Source: Methylobacterium sp. FF17 (GTDB lineage: Bacteria; Pseudomonadota; Alphaproteobacteria; Rhizobiales; Beijerinckiaceae). From it: 64,000 nucleotides of DNA. The notes below the pieces were generated by a model that saw only the letters and a program-made list of their open reading frames with translations, was not told the DNA's origin and did no database searches. The translations under genes were made by a program, and so were the position numbers. The DNA lies in assembly GCF_025813715.1 (NCBI RefSeq), contig NZ_CP107532.1, positions 4,232,001 through 4,296,000 of the forward strand, read 5' to 3'. Each line of letters opens with the position of its first letter. Position 1 is the stretch's first letter. Below are positions 16,950 through 22,843 of this stretch, piece by piece.

Positions 16950-17366
16950 ATGCGTTCCATGACCCTGTCCCTGGCCCTGGCTCTGCTCGCGTCCGCCAAG
17001 GCGCTCGCCGGCGAGCCCTCATTCCCCGCCGAGGGAGACCGCTGGCTTCTCGACGTCCGGTCGGCGCCGTCGGGCGGTCAGGGACGGTTCGCCCGTGTCC
17101 GTGCCGAACCCGACGCCCGATCCGGATGGGCGACGCACGTCATCTGCGGAACCGTCGACATCCGGACCGGCCGGGAGACCATCGCGCTGCGCGCCGACGG
17201 CGTGGCGGCCCGCGCGCGAGGCGGTTGGCTAGGGGGCACATTCCCGGCGCCGACATCAACCGGCACCGGCGGTTTCACGGTCCTGTCGCAGGACGGCCTG
17301 GACGCTCGCGTGGAGATGTCAGCACCGTGCCAGGGCGGACACGGTCAGTTCTCCTCGGGCGACTGA
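16950..17366 (+). CDS. exported hypothetical protein
   Basis: 138 residues with a signal peptide (MRSMTLSLALALLASAKALA, cleavage after ALA). The mature part is small and beta-rich with two cysteines (HVICG and APCQG) that could form a disulphide. Last of five tightly spaced plus-strand genes after the AAA+ gene. Its 3' end overlaps the converging gene at 17345 by 22 bp. Function unknown; a host-surface or superinfection role would be speculation. Confidence 0.65.
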   Translation: MRSMTLSLALALLASAKALAGEPSFPAEGDRWLLDVRSAPSGGQGRFARVRAEPDARSGWATHVICGTVDIRTGRETIALRADGVAARARGGWLGGTFPAPTSTGTGGFTVLSQDGLDARVEMSAPCQGGHGQFSSGD

Positions 17367-17851
17367 GCGGCCTGCGCGGCCGCGGCCTTCGCGGCTTCCT
17401 TGGCGGCCACGGCGGCCTCGATGCGGGGCAGCGCTGCAGCCAGCGCGGCCTTACCACGCTCGGCATCGGCGCGCCGCTGGTCCGAGCGACGGCGGGCGAC
17501 GGCCTCGGAGAGCTCGTCCTCCCCCGCCGCGGCGAGGAGTAGCTGCGCCGTGTGCCTGGCGTACTCGCGGGCGCTGGCGACTGCCTGCGGCGAGGGGACG
17601 CCATCGCCGTCGCGCCACCGGCGCAGGGTACGGTCGCCCTCACCGAGGAACGGCGCCAGCTTGCCCAGCCAGTGGTCGCCGTGGGCGGCGCGGCCGATCA
17701 GCTCCAGCGTGCGGAAAGGGCTCTCGTCGAGGGGCGGGGCACCGTTGGCGCCGATGGCCTCGCGGGGCGCCGGCAGGGGAGGCGGCAGGGCGGCGAGGTA
17801 GTCCTCGATGTCGATGTGACGGTCGTCGCGGGGCGTCGTAAGGTCGAGCAT
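17345..17851 (-). CDS. HTH-like phage protein (family copy 3)
   Basis: 168 residues. The segment GDHWLGKLAPFLGEGDRTLR followed by RWRDGDGVPSPQ repeats the pattern seen at 7473 and 13995 (W, then helix, turn, R.LRRW..G...P). The C-terminal third is an Ala/Lys/Glu helix that may be coiled. Probably a regulator. GGAG lies about 9 bp before the ATG. Co-directional with the antirepressor gene upstream. Confidence 0.65.
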   Translation of the reverse strand: MLDLTTPRDDRHIDIEDYLAALPPPLPAPREAIGANGAPPLDESPFRTLELIGRAAHGDHWLGKLAPFLGEGDRTLRRWRDGDGVPSPQAVASAREYARHTAQLLLAAAGEDELSEAVARRRSDQRRADAERGKAALAAALPRIEAAVAAKEAAKAAAAQAAQSPEEN

Positions 17852-17948
17852 GGATGGGCTCCGTGCCTGCGCGGCATGGCCTGCGCGGCGGGTCTCCGGA
17901 AGGGTGACGGGAAGCTACGGGGGCGTAGCTTCCCTTTCCTCGCAGGGC

Positions 17949-18785
17949 TCAGAACCCGGGCAGCTTGCCCTGACGGGAGAGCGCCGGCGGCTTCACGCCG
18001 AGAAGCCGGGCGTAGTGGACGACCCCCTTGCCAGTGACCTGCGTGACCGGCTTCGGCGTCGAGCCGTAAGGCTCCCAACGGACCTTGAGGAGGCCCCGGT
18101 CGATCAGGTGCTGCTTGGCGCAGAGGCTCTTGGAGCGGCGGTAGATGTCGCCCCGGGCGAGAAGCCATTGGATGAAGCCGTTGGACTTCTGGCCGAGGGC
18201 CTTGCCCGCCTCCTGCAGGCCCCAGGTGTCCTGGCTCTCGACGAGGGCTTCCTGGAACGCCACGGCCGGCGCGGCGGCCTCGATCTTCTCCTGAAGGGCC
18301 AGGTTCGCGCTGGCGTAGTGGCCGATGAGCTCCAGCGCCGTGGCCGGGTTGCGCATCAGGTCCATGAGGGCGGCCGCACCATGGGCGGGGGCCGGGGTGC
18401 CGTAGCCGCCGGTCTGGCGGATGGCGGGCAGGACCTCCGAGGTGACCCAGCGCCGGAACCGGTGGGCGACGCTGCCCGGCGTCATCGCCGTCCGGCTCCG
18501 CAAGACCATCGTGTAGAGGCCGCTCTCGGTGACGACGAGCAGGGACTGGAGCCCACCAGGGGTCGGGATTGAAGCCCGACCCTTCTCGTCGTCGTCGAGC
18601 TTGCCCACGGCGTCCGAAACGTCGCGGAGGTCGATGGCCTCGCAGACGTCGCTGGCCACGAACCGAGGCTCGCCGCCGAGGGGCACCACACGGACGGGGT
18701 GGCCGTCGAAATAGAAGGTGGAGGGCGCCGCCGGGGGCGCGACGGGGACGAGCCCCATGGTAGAGATGAGTGCAGCTTTGGACAC
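17949..18785 (-). CDS. phage antirepressor with Bro-N domain
   Basis: About 278 residues. Residues ~20-120 are a Bro-N domain (FYFDGHPVRVVPLG, RFVASDVCEAIDLRDVSDAV, LLVVTESGLYTMVLRS, HRFRRWVTSEVLPAIRQTGG). The C-terminal half (ALGQKSNGFIQWLLARGDIY) resembles the phage antirepressor KilAC/ANT domain. Such proteins bind phage DNA or repressors and switch lysis-lysogeny. The GTG at 18785 and ATG at 18758 are both possible; neither has a strong ribosome site. A stretch of dyads lies just upstream (18875-18922). Confidence 0.88.
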   Translation of the reverse strand: MSKAALISTMGLVPVAPPAAPSTFYFDGHPVRVVPLGGEPRFVASDVCEAIDLRDVSDAVGKLDDDEKGRASIPTPGGLQSLLVVTESGLYTMVLRSRTAMTPGSVAHRFRRWVTSEVLPAIRQTGGYGTPAPAHGAAALMDLMRNPATALELIGHYASANLALQEKIEAAAPAVAFQEALVESQDTWGLQEAGKALGQKSNGFIQWLLARGDIYRRSKSLCAKQHLIDRGLLKVRWEPYGSTPKPVTQVTGKGVVHYARLLGVKPPALSRQGKLPGF

Positions 18786-18874
18786 GGGACCATCCGGGTC
18801 TGGAGCAAGGCCCTCGGCTCGGCGTCTCACCGCCGGCTGGGGGCCGACCCCTCGGTCGAGAGGCTGCCCCTAAG

Positions 18875-18922
18875 CGTAGCGATTCGGTAGGGTTACCGCT
18901 ACGTTAACTGCCGGAAATCCGG
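18875..18922. promoter_or_regulatory. dyad cluster upstream of antirepressor (candidate operator)
   Basis: CGTAGCG at 18875-18881 pairs with CGCTACG at 18897-18903, with an inner GGTA/TACC pair; immediately beyond is the palindrome CCGGAAATCCGG at 18911-18922. The AT-richer setting 90-140 bp upstream of the antirepressor fits an operator or promoter region. No protein can be assigned. Confidence 0.45.
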
Positions 18923-18948
18923 CGAACGGGTTGAAATTTCTTCCGGGG

Positions 18949-19137
18949 TCAGCTGGCGGACACCCCCTCGCGCAGGGCATCCGGGTACAGGGCGCCTGCG
19001 GCCAGGGTCACGAACACGGCCATGAAGTAAGTGCTGGTGTCCGGGTCCGCCCCGTCGGAGAGGCGTGCCCGGGCGGCCGCGAGGGCATCGGTCAGGAACA
19101 GGCGGGCATCGCGCTCGTCTCGGTCACGGTCGGTCAC
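18949..19137 (-). CDS. small hypothetical protein
   Basis: 62 residues from GTG at 19137 (TDRDRDERDARLFLTDALAA). The C-terminal half is moderately hydrophobic. Overlaps the end of the upstream gene by 14 bp. It is the last gene of a long minus-strand run of overlapping genes that carries the lysis functions. No family recognised. Confidence 0.55.
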   Translation of the reverse strand: MTDRDRDERDARLFLTDALAAARARLSDGADPDTSTYFMAVFVTLAAGALYPDALREGVSAS

Positions 19138-19309
19138 GGTCAGCCTCTGCGGCGTCGAGGGCGCGCACCGCCCGGTCGAGGGCGGCCTGAAGGGTGTCTG
19201 GCAGGTCGCGGTCATCGGGAAGCCCGAGGTACCAGCGTCGCGACCGAACGAGCTCGCGCGCCGCGGCGACGACCGCCCGGACGGCCGGGTTCTGGGTGGC
19301 GGTGCTCAC
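19124..19309 (-). CDS. small hypothetical protein
   Basis: 61 residues, helical, charged C-terminus. ATG at 19307-19309 overlaps the stop of the upstream gene by 4 bp (ATGA). Belongs to the lysis-region operon by position; function unknown. Confidence 0.6.
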   Translation of the reverse strand: MSTATQNPAVRAVVAAARELVRSRRWYLGLPDDRDLPDTLQAALDRAVRALDAAEADRDRP

Positions 19310-19683
19310 GCCTCGCGCTCCTCGCCCCAGCCCTTGAGGATGCGGTAGCGCCGGACGAGGGCGACGAGCGCGACCGATTGGACCGGGCTCAGGACGTAGG
19401 CCGGGGCGCCGTCGCAGATCCTATCGCGGACGGGGATCAGGGTGATGCCGTCGGGCCGGAGGACCTGAACCAGGCGGCCGGCGCCGAAGGTCGCCATGCC
19501 CTCGCTCTCCATCCACGCCAGGATCGCGGGCATCACCGAGGACGAGATCTCTCGGACCGGGTAGCCCGGTGGCAGCACGCCCTGCAGGGCCTCGATGTGG
19601 TCGGGGACGGTCCGGCAGGTGGCGGCCGCCGGCGTCGCGAGCGCGAGGGCGAGGATGGTGGCTCCGACGACCTGGGCGCTCAT
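19306..19683 (-). CDS. exported hypothetical protein
   Basis: 125 residues with a short signal peptide (VVGATILALALATPAAATC). The mature protein has two cysteines and a region around WMESEGMATFGAGRL with no recognised family. Overlaps both neighbours by 4 bp, so it is translated within the lysis operon. It could be a periplasmic accessory lysis protein, but this is inferred only from position. Confidence 0.6.
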   Translation of the reverse strand: MSAQVVGATILALALATPAAATCRTVPDHIEALQGVLPPGYPVREISSSVMPAILAWMESEGMATFGAGRLVQVLRPDGITLIPVRDRICDGAPAYVLSPVQSVALVALVRRYRILKGWGEEREA

Positions 19684-19871
19684 CGACGGGGGATCCTACG
19701 GCGGGAGGCGGCCTCGATGGCCGCGGCGACCTCGGCCCGGGCGGGACGGGGTGGGACGGCCTTGCCCCGAAGGACGGCGACGACGCCATCGAGGGCGGGG
19801 TCGCGCGGGGGCGGATCGGACGGGAAGGCGACGCAGGCGATGGCCAGCAGGGCGAGCGCTTCCGGGGTCAC
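19680..19871 (-). CDS. small exported or membrane hypothetical protein
   Basis: 63 residues from GTG at 19871 (TPEALALLAIACVAFPSDPP). The N-terminus is hydrophobic with a cysteine; the rest is Arg/Ala-rich. Its start overlaps the o-spanin stop (19868) and its stop overlaps the next start, the same ATGA/GTGA packing used throughout this operon. Confidence 0.5.
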   Translation of the reverse strand: MTPEALALLAIACVAFPSDPPPRDPALDGVVAVLRGKAVPPRPARAEVAAAIEAASRRRIPRR

Positions 19872-20107
19872 GGGGTCGGCTCCACGATCTTGCCGACGGC
19901 GTCGAGCCGGTCGCGGCAATCGGCATGGGCGTCCCGCAGGTCGGTCACGTAGCCGGCGACGTCGCGCTGGGTCCCGCCACGGCGCCAAGCCGGGGCCTCG
20001 GCGCAGGTCAGAAGAGACGCGGGGACCGAGGGCCTGCCGAGGCCGACGGTCTCGCACCCGGCGAGCCCGAGGGCGGCCGCGGCGGCGAGGATGAGGCGGC
20101 GGGTCAC
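19868..20107 (-). CDS. outer-membrane spanin lipoprotein (Rz1-like)
   Basis: 79 residues: lipoprotein signal with lipobox LAGC (MTRRLILAAAAALGLAGCE), then a short Pro/Arg-containing periplasmic part. Position directly after the inner-membrane spanin gene with a 4-bp overlap is the classic Rz/Rz1 layout. Spanin pairs span the periplasm and fuse the two membranes at the last step of phage lysis. Sequence conservation in this family is too low for direct proof. Confidence 0.7.
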   Translation of the reverse strand: MTRRLILAAAAALGLAGCETVGLGRPSVPASLLTCAEAPAWRRGGTQRDVAGYVTDLRDAHADCRDRLDAVGKIVEPTP

Positions 20108-20484
20108 CGGCGGCCCTCCAGGACGTCGCGAAGGACCGGGGCGACGGGGGCGTCATCCGAGGCCGGCGCGGTGAGGATGCGGTCACGGGTCGACCGGGAC
20201 GCCTTCGCCCGAGCCGCCGCTTTTCCGGCGACGCCCTCGACGGCCTTGGTTCCGGCGACGGCGGTGGCGGCCGCGGCATTCGCCAGGTCGCGCTCGGTCC
20301 GGGCGGTCGCCAGGTCGGCCTCGATGGAGGCGACGTAGGCGGCACCGGCCAGGATCACCGCGACCGCCGCGAGGGGCAGGGCCAGCTTCCGGAGGTAGAC
20401 GACCGCGAGGGCGGCCGCCGCGAAGGCGACGAGGGCGCTGATGCCGAGGGGCGTCCAGACCAGGGCGAGGAACAGGTCGAGCAT
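20104..20484 (-). CDS. inner-membrane spanin-like protein (Rz-like)
   Basis: 126 residues with two hydrophobic segments (LGISALVAFAAAALAVVYL and LALPLAAVAVILAGAAYVA), then an Ala-rich helix likely to be coiled (SIEADLATARTERDLANAAA). The C-terminal region (residues ~95-126) is Pro- and Arg-containing. Rz proteins normally have one membrane helix, so a second helix is atypical. Identification rests mainly on order: endolysin, small membrane protein, this gene, o-spanin. Confidence 0.65.
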   Translation of the reverse strand: MLDLFLALVWTPLGISALVAFAAAALAVVYLRKLALPLAAVAVILAGAAYVASIEADLATARTERDLANAAAATAVAGTKAVEGVAGKAAARAKASRSTRDRILTAPASDDAPVAPVLRDVLEGRR

Positions 20485-20594
20485 CAGCGCCTGCCCTCCA
20501 TGACGATGGAGACGATGGCGCAGGCGGCGGCCAGGGGCGCGCACCAGCCGAGGAGGCTGCAGCATGAGATCACCGCGATGGAGGAGGTCGACAT
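20484..20594 (-). CDS. 36-residue membrane peptide
   Basis: A very short gene starting MSTSSIAVISCCSLLGWCAP, almost entirely one hydrophobic helix with four cysteines. It lies between the endolysin stop (20597) and the spanin start, touching the latter (TGATG-type junction). A holin-like or antiholin role is plausible from position only. Too short for confident gene calling. Confidence 0.5.
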   Translation of the reverse strand: MSTSSIAVISCCSLLGWCAPLAAACAIVSIVMEGRR

Positions 20595-20596
20595 GA

Positions 20597-21154
20597 TCAG
20601 ATCCCCTTCAGGCAGAGGGCCTGCTCGCGCTTCCGGCGGGCGACGAGCCCGGGGACGACCTTGCCGCCGGCGCGGTTGAACAGGAGGACCGCGTTGCAGG
20701 CCCCGGCCTTGTCGCCGGCGTTCCAGCGCTTGACGGCCGTGCTCTTGCAGAAGGCGCTCGCGCCGACGTTGTAGGCGAGGTCGAGGAAGGCGACGTAGGG
20801 CTCGTCGGCGATGGGACCCTTGATGCAGCGCTCGACCGAGGCGTCGGCGAACTCGCCCAGCGCCTTGACCAGCATGGCGTCGCACTGGGCCTTGGTGAAC
20901 CGCATGCCGAGCTCGATGCCGCGGGTCTCGCCGTAGCAGACGGTCGGCAGGTCCTTGGCCAGCCGGTCCTTGTAGGTGACGAGCTTCAGGCCCTCGTTCG
21001 GGCCCGTGGTCGAGACGGCCATGGCGGCGACGCCCGTCACCGTCCCGGCCGCGGTGATGGCCGCGAGGATGCGGTTCCGGCCCTTCGAGGGGGTGGCGGC
21101 CTTGGGCTTGGCGGCCGGCGACCGGAGGAGACGGGCGAGGGAGAAGCGGGCCAT
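20597..21154 (-). CDS. GH24 lysozyme (endolysin), probably signal-arrest-release type
   Basis: 185 residues. The catalytic Glu-Asp-Thr set of phage lysozymes is visible as E54 (GPNEGL), D63 (YKDRL) and T71 (LPTVCYGET); the E-to-D spacing is as in T4, the D-to-T spacing two residues longer. Residues ~29-48 (ILAAITAAGTVTGVAAMAVS) form a weakly hydrophobic Ala/Gly-rich helix just before the catalytic Glu, as in SAR endolysins that leave the membrane to become active. Cysteines around residue 73 and in CIKG and ACNA may form activating disulphides. Overlaps the holin-like gene by 1 bp. Confidence 0.88.
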   Translation of the reverse strand: MARFSLARLLRSPAAKPKAATPSKGRNRILAAITAAGTVTGVAAMAVSTTGPNEGLKLVTYKDRLAKDLPTVCYGETRGIELGMRFTKAQCDAMLVKALGEFADASVERCIKGPIADEPYVAFLDLAYNVGASAFCKSTAVKRWNAGDKAGACNAVLLFNRAGGKVVPGLVARRKREQALCLKGI

Positions 21155-21384
21155 CACTGGTCTCCGGACAGGCAGGACTGGGCGACGAGGCGGGCCGCCA
21201 TGCCGGCGAGGTTCACGCCGGCGTAGGCAGCCGCGAACACGCCCGGGGAGACCGGGGGCGACGCCGCGAAGACGGACATGCCGAGCTCGACGGCGCCGAG
21301 GACCGCGCCGAGGGCGTTGAGCCGGAACGACCAGGAGTGCCGGGCGACGCGCTTCGGATGGGGGACGAGCTTGGGGCGCCTCAT
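21154..21384 (-). CDS. holin-like protein (DUF7940-type)
   Basis: 76 residues with HSWSFRLNALGAVLGAVELG and a second hydrophobic segment VFAAAYAGVNLAGMAARLVA: two membrane helices and a basic N-terminus. The HSWSxRLxALGAVL motif is common in small phage proteins annotated as holins. It lies immediately before the endolysin gene, as holins do. Role: timed permeabilisation of the inner membrane. Confidence 0.75.
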   Translation of the reverse strand: MRRPKLVPHPKRVARHSWSFRLNALGAVLGAVELGMSVFAASPPVSPGVFAAAYAGVNLAGMAARLVAQSCLSGDQ

Positions 21385-21743
21385 GCGTGCGGCCTCCGGT
21401 TCCGGTGGGACCGCTGCGACCTGGGCGGTGCGGCGCCGCCACCGTTCCCGCCGTCGCCGTCGTCGTCGCCACGGATGGTCCGGCGCAGGATCTCGCCGTG
21501 GTCGTGCAGCGCCCGGGTCAGGTCCGTCCCCGTCCTTGCCAGGGTGAAGGCCAGGTCGAGCGCGACCGGATCGAGCGCGACCCGCGGGAGTGTCGCCACG
21601 GACTCGGGCGGCCGGCGGACCTCCTTGATGCGCGCGACGACGTAGGTGCCCAGGGCGAGGCATGCGCCGCCGAGCACGGTGCCGGCAGCCTTGAGGTACT
21701 CGGCCGGGAGGGTGGTGACGGTGGAGAGCCAGTCGCCGGTCAT
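21381..21743 (-). CDS. hypothetical phage membrane protein
   Basis: 120 residues with one membrane helix (AAGTVLGGACLALGTYVVAR) and a charged, helical cytosolic tail ending in a Gly/Asp-rich, then Arg/His-rich segment. Overlaps both neighbours by 4 bp. Small proteins of this layout are frequent beside holins; no defined function. Confidence 0.6.
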   Translation of the reverse strand: MTGDWLSTVTTLPAEYLKAAGTVLGGACLALGTYVVARIKEVRRPPESVATLPRVALDPVALDLAFTLARTGTDLTRALHDHGEILRRTIRGDDDGDGGNGGGAAPPRSQRSHRNRRPHA

Positions 21744-22000
21744 GCCGCGGCCTTCCTGATGATGGAGGCCCGGGCGTCGTTGCGGCCTTGGTCCCAGATG
21801 CTGCGGAAGGCGCAGTAGGTGTCGACGAGCGCCAACATCCCGTAGGCGCCGCAGCCCGTGTTCCAGCCGGGGTAGCCGTCGTGCGCGAGCAGGTAGGTGA
21901 CCCACCCCCAGAGCCCGGCGCCGGCGGCCGCGGTCACGAACCGAAGGGCGGGGCTGTGCCGCTTGCTGCCGTTCACCCAGAGCCCGATCATGCGGATCAC
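21740..22000 (-). CDS. hypothetical phage membrane protein (holin-like)
   Basis: 86 residues with two hydrophobic segments (MIRMIGLWVNG; FVTAAAGAGLWGWVTYLLA) and the motif RSIWDQGRNDARASIIRKAA near the C-terminus. Overlaps the next gene by 4 bp. It may be an additional holin or antiholin. A 24-bp gap separates it from the stop of the 22025 gene. Confidence 0.6.
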   Translation of the reverse strand: MIRMIGLWVNGSKRHSPALRFVTAAAGAGLWGWVTYLLAHDGYPGWNTGCGAYGMLALVDTYCAFRSIWDQGRNDARASIIRKAAA

Positions 22001-22024
22001 CGCGATGCCGAGCAGAGCGGCGCC

Positions 22025-22186
22025 TCAGGTGCCCTCGGGCGCGATGTCGGCGAAGGGGTCGAAGGTCGGGCGCGAGAACGTCTTGCCCGGGAGCAGCAGC
22101 GCGACGGCGACGCCGAAGGCCACGAGGGCACCGACCCACTCGGCCTCGCGCCGCTCGTGGTGGCCCTGGAAGGGGAAGCCGGTCAC
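22025..22186 (-). CDS. small membrane protein
   Basis: 53 residues from GTG at 22186: charged N-terminus, one hydrophobic helix (VGALVAFGVAVALLLPGKTF), short polar tail. A possible 19-residue frame (GTG 22242 to stop 22183) overlaps its start but is too short to call. Confidence 0.5.
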   Translation of the reverse strand: MTGFPFQGHHERREAEWVGALVAFGVAVALLLPGKTFSRPTFDPFADIAPEGT

Positions 22187-22300
22187 GCCTGCGCCTCCGG
22201 GGCGAGGTGGATGCAGCGGATGGCGATGGACAGGCAGGACACGGGGGGCGGCCTCGGGGACCGCCGACGCGGCCGGGATGACCCACGGTGCTCGCGTCCC

Positions 22301-22321
22301 CGTGGCCAGTTCCAGGCCACG
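22301..22321. repeat. 7-bp stem / 7-nt loop hairpin (copy B)
   Basis: CGTGGCC at 22301-22307 and GGCCACG at 22315-22321 around a 7-nt loop ending in TCCA, matching copy A at 4381-4403. It lies just after the stop of the minus-strand gene at 22335. The two copies sit near opposite ends of the phage-like region. Confidence 0.6.
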
Positions 22322-22334
22322 CCGGCCGGTGGTC

Positions 22335-22682
22335 TCAGCCCCGGACGACGAAGGTGACGACGCGGGACCCGGCCAGCACCAGCCCGACCCGGCCGACGAC
22401 GACGCCCTTGGCCCCCCAGCGCGGACCCGAGTAACCGTAGAAGGCGAGCCACCTCCCGATGCCGGCGACGTCGTAGCCGAGGCCCCGGAGCGCATCGATG
22501 GCCTCGCGGTCGGTCAGACCCTCCAGCACTGGTTCCAGCCCCATGACCCTGTCCGCGAAGCGCCGGATGGCATGGCGGGTGACGGTCGCCCGGTATCCCC
22601 CGGAGCGGTCGTAGGAGACGCAGGGAGGCGGCAGGGACGGCTCTGCGGGCGGGGAGGCGGCAAGGGCGAGGGCAGCGGACAC
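22335..22682 (-). CDS. hypothetical protein
   Basis: 115 residues, mixed alpha/beta (TRHAIRRFADRVMGLEPVLE; ALRGLGYDVAGIGRWLAFYG; VVVGRVGLVLAGSRVVTFVV). Small, positively charged, no signal. No family recognised. Opens the long minus-strand operon that leads to the lysis genes; promoter likely in the 100 bp between it and the terminator at 22792. Confidence 0.6.
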   Translation of the reverse strand: MSAALALAASPPAEPSLPPPCVSYDRSGGYRATVTRHAIRRFADRVMGLEPVLEGLTDREAIDALRGLGYDVAGIGRWLAFYGYSGPRWGAKGVVVGRVGLVLAGSRVVTFVVRG

Positions 22683-22791
22683 GGGGCTCTCCTGGGGTTG
22701 GGAGAGCGTGCGCTCGGGTGTCCGATTTGGGCAGGGTGGCGGGTCGAGATCGTGCCCCTACCGGTCCCGGATGGAGGGAACCGGAAACGAC

Positions 22792-22827
22792 GAAGCCCGC
22801 CCCGACCTTTCGGTTGGAGCGGGCTTC
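22792..22827 (-). terminator. intrinsic terminator after replication-type gene
   Basis: GAAGCCCGC and GCGGGCTTC (9 bp) enclose a second helix CCGACC/GGTTGG around TTTC, giving one long stem-loop. It lies ~65 bp after the expected stop (22890) of the replication-type gene. Its outer stem resembles the terminator at 5966-5995. Confidence 0.8.
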
Positions 22828-22843
22828 CCTGGATGTGCTGCAT

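Noticed and set aside
22183..22242. Possible 19-codon gene overlapping the 22025 gene start
   Set aside because: Too short to separate from chance, although the GTGA junction is suggestive.
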